DNA from: CAZKTS01 sp964555735
GTDB taxonomy: Bacteria; Actinomycetota; Acidimicrobiia; IMCC26256; PALSA-555
Reading direction: 5' to 3'
Length of the DNA: 14,828 nt
NCBI GenBank assembly: GCA_964555735.1
Contig: CAZKTS010000390.1
Location: 1-14,828 of the forward strand
The stretch's first letter is position 1, and every line of letters begins with the position of its first letter. This document shows positions 12,975 through 14,828 of this stretch, piece after piece. The translations under genes were made by a program, and so were the position numbers. The notes beneath the pieces are model-generated. The model did not search any database. It was not told where the DNA came from and worked only from the letters and a program-made list of their open reading frames with translations.

Positions 12975-13866
12975 CGCCGCGGCGCCGCGCGACCCCGACG
13001 ACCTCCTTGCAGGAGGGCGGGCCGCGGCCCGACGACCGGTGACGCCGGTGCGCGTGCGCGCGGTCACCGGCGACCGCGCGAGGGAGCGCCCCGATCGCCT
13101 CGTCACCGAGGAGCCGATGGAGATCCGCGTCCAGGGGCCCTTCGGCGAGGCCCGCCCGGTCGCCGTCACCATGCGGACGCCCGGCGGCAACGACTTCGAG
13201 CTCGCGGTCGGGTTCCTCGTCACCGAGGGTCTGGTCGCGCCCGCCGACGTCGTCTCGGTCGCGTACTGCCTCGCCGACGGGAACGGCGGGGCCGGCGCAC
13301 TCCAGGACTACAACGTCGTGACCGTGCGCACGCGCACCATGGTCGACGTGGGCGGGCCCCGCCCGTTCACGGTGAGCGCGAGCTGTGGCGTCTGCGGCAA
13401 GGCGACCCTCGACGAGGTGGCCGTCGCCTGCGACCCGGTCGCGCCGGGCCCGGTGGTCGCGAGCGACGTGCTGGTGGAGCTGCCGGCCCGCCTGCGCGCT
13501 GCGCAGACCCTGTTCGACGCGACCGGCGGGTTGCACGCCGCCGGGTGCTTCTCGGCCGACGGCGCGCTCACCGTCGTGCGCGAAGACGTGGGTCGCCACA
13601 ACGCGGTCGACAAGGTGATCGGGTGGGCCGCGCTCGCCGGACACCTGCCGCTCGCGGACCAGGTGCTCCTCGTCTCGGGACGGGTGAGCTTCGAGATCGT
13701 CCAGAAGTCGGCCATGGCCGGGATCCCGGTCGTCTGCGCGGTCTCCGCGCCGTCCAGCCTCGCGGTAGAAGCCGCGATCCGGTTCGGGCAGACCGTGGTC
13801 GACTTCCTGCGCGACGGGCAGTTCAACGTGTACGCCGGCGACGAGCGCGTCGCGCTCGGGTCCTGA
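12967..13866 (+). CDS. fdhD: Formate dehydrogenase accessory sulfurtransferase FdhD
   Basis: This is a 299-residue protein with an ATG inside the end of the mobA-like gene and AGGA 5 nt upstream. SASCGVCGK gives the hallmark CxxC (Cys140, Cys143) that relays sulfur from a cysteine desulfurase to the molybdenum cofactor. RLVTEEPMEIRVQG, FELAVGFLVTEGL, TGGLHAAGCF, REDVGRHNAVDKVIG and LLVSGRVSFEIVQKSAMAGIPVV are successive FdhD blocks. The first 25 residues are Arg/Ala-rich and probably disordered. FdhD sulfurates bis-MGD so that formate dehydrogenase-type enzymes become active, which fits the FdhF/YdeP-like gene starting 2 nt after its stop. Identity is very sure. Confidence 0.96.
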   Translation: MTDAAAPRDPDDLLAGGRAAARRPVTPVRVRAVTGDRARERPDRLVTEEPMEIRVQGPFGEARPVAVTMRTPGGNDFELAVGFLVTEGLVAPADVVSVAYCLADGNGGAGALQDYNVVTVRTRTMVDVGGPRPFTVSASCGVCGKATLDEVAVACDPVAPGPVVASDVLVELPARLRAAQTLFDATGGLHAAGCFSADGALTVVREDVGRHNAVDKVIGWAALAGHLPLADQVLLVSGRVSFEIVQKSAMAGIPVVCAVSAPSSLAVEAAIRFGQTVVDFLRDGQFNVYAGDERVALGS

Positions 13867-13868
13867 GC

Positions 13869-14828
13869 GTGGCCTGGCCGGGTTCGGCGCGCATCAAGGG
13901 CTCGCGTCGCACGCGGCGCGAGCTGTGGGTCGGGTTCAAGCCGTACGGTGTCGGCGAGACGCGACCCAACGGGTACTCGGCGATCTTCACCGCCATCCGG
14001 CGCAACTGGCGCCGGCTGCCCTATGCGTCTCGCATCCTCCGCAAGGGTGTGTGCGACGGCTGTGCCCTGGGCGTCGCGGGCTTCCACGACTGGACCCTCG
14101 CGGGTGTGCACCTCTGCGCGACGCGCCTGAACCTGCTCGAGCTCAACACCATGCGCGCCGTCGATCCGAGCGAGCTGGCGGACGTCGCGACCCTCCGGCA
14201 GAAGAGCAGCGCGGGTCTGCGTCGGATGGGCCGGCTCGGGCATCCGATGGTGCGCCGCCGGGGCGATGCCGGCTTCACGCGGATCACGTGGGACGAGTCG
14301 CTCGATGTCCTCGCCGACCGGATCCGGTCGACGACGCCCGACCGCCTCGCGCTCTACCTCACGGCTCGGGGCCTCACGAACGAGACCTACTACGTGGCGC
14401 AGAAGACGATGCGGTTCCTCGGCACCAACAACGTCGACAACGCGGCGCGCGTGTGCCACGCGCCGTCGACGGTGGCGCTCAAGCAGGGGATCGGGGTCGC
14501 CGCCACCACGTGCTCGTACACCGACGTGATCGAGAGCGACCTGATCGTCCTCTTCGGTGCCAACGTTGCGAACGCGCAGCCGGTCTTCATGAAGTACCTC
14601 TTCCTGGCGCGCAAGCGGGGCGCGAAGGTCATCGTGGTGAACCCGCTGCGGGAGCCCGGACTCGAGCGCTACTGGGTGCCGAGCAACATCGAGAGCGCGA
14701 TGTTCGGGACGAAGATGGCCGACGACTTCATCCCGGTTCACACCGGCGGTGACCTCGCCTTCATCAACGGGGTGCTGAAGGTGCTCATCGCCGACGACGC
14801 GATCGACCACGACTTCGTGCGCGACCAC
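13869..14828 (+). CDS. FdhF/YdeP family molybdopterin oxidoreductase, 5' part (partial)
   Basis: The frame is open from the GTG at 13869 to the window end (320 residues); the family is about 750 residues, so more than half is missing. VGFKPYGVGETRPNGY, KGVCDGCALGVAGFHDW, HLCATRLNLLELNTM, YLTARGLTNETYYVAQK and NPLREPGLERYWVPSNIESAMFGTK are hallmark blocks of the TIGR01701/YdeP group. NVDNAARVCHAPST aligns with the E. coli FdhF selenocysteine site, with Cys196-His197 in place of Sec-His, so Cys196 is the likely Mo ligand. Only Cys62, Cys65 and Cys83 occur in the region of the [4Fe-4S] motif, with altered spacing. No Tat signal is seen, so it is cytoplasmic. Formate is a plausible but unproven substrate. 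It follows fdhD by 2 nt. Confidence 0.92.
   Translation, partial: MAWPGSARIKGSRRTRRELWVGFKPYGVGETRPNGYSAIFTAIRRNWRRLPYASRILRKGVCDGCALGVAGFHDWTLAGVHLCATRLNLLELNTMRAVDPSELADVATLRQKSSAGLRRMGRLGHPMVRRRGDAGFTRITWDESLDVLADRIRSTTPDRLALYLTARGLTNETYYVAQKTMRFLGTNNVDNAARVCHAPSTVALKQGIGVAATTCSYTDVIESDLIVLFGANVANAQPVFMKYLFLARKRGAKVIVVNPLREPGLERYWVPSNIESAMFGTKMADDFIPVHTGGDLAFINGVLKVLIADDAIDHDFVRDH

Noticed and set aside
13034..13077. Inverted repeats (CGCCGGTG/CACCGGCG and CCGGTGAC/GTCACCGG) that could form a hairpin
   Set aside because: They lie within the fdhD coding sequence in GC-rich, Arg/Val codon-biased DNA; short GC palindromes are expected by chance here.
1..14828. tRNA, rRNA, riboswitch, insertion sequence or attachment site
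   Set aside because: Gaps between genes are too short and I recognised no cloverleaf, conserved aptamer core, transposase or terminal inverted repeats.

Overview
The window looks like chromosomal DNA of a GC-rich actinobacterium. The pointers are GC-saturated third codon positions, frequent GTG starts, stop-start overlaps of the GTGA/ATGA type, an actinobacterial-type LexA box, several apparently leaderless genes (TANNNT box 6-8 nt before the start codon), an Rv2578c-type radical SAM protein and an Rv0121-type F420/PPOX protein. An Acidimicrobiia-like lineage is my guess from the overall feel; it is inference. Coding density is very high. No stretch over about 125 bases lacks a gene, and I see no tRNA, rRNA, insertion sequence or CRISPR array.

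Region 1 (1-2083, + strand): the 3' end of a probable ABC transporter substrate-binding protein, then a ThuA-like protein and an alpha/beta hydrolase with gaps of 5-10 nt. Region 2 (about 2080-6350, + strand): a new promoter starts a tightly packed unit of an atypical RidA/YjgF protein, a GH4 NAD-dependent glycosidase with a CHEI active-site tetrapeptide, a divergent NagB-type sugar-phosphate deaminase/isomerase, a YczE-like membrane protein and a Gfo/Idh/MocA dehydrogenase. Together regions 1 and 2 read as catabolism of an unusual, probably uronic or amino, glycoside; the substrate is not determined.

Region 3 (6473-11088, - strand): a radical SAM gene followed by a very large class III cyclase-ATPase-TPR gene, joined by a stop-start overlap. 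The radical SAM promoter carries a perfect LexA/SOS box between its -35 and -10 elements, so both genes may be DNA-damage inducible. The junction of the two genes holds a 63-bp in-frame tandem repeat that resembles a mycobacterial MIRU/VNTR in placement.

Region 4 (11172-14828): a pterin-4a-carbinolamine dehydratase gene divergent from the SOS promoter, a small membrane-anchored protein, a convergent F420/PPOX-type gene, then a molybdenum-enzyme operon: a MobA-like nucleotidyltransferase, FdhD, and an FdhF/YdeP-type molybdopterin oxidoreductase that runs off the right edge. The PPOX and mobA-like genes diverge from one 10-bp palindrome that supplies a -10 hexamer on each strand, each 7 nt from a GTG start.

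The most noteworthy points are the LexA-controlled radical SAM/cyclase pair with its junction repeat, and the symmetric leaderless promoter. No wholly new defence or mobile system is evident.
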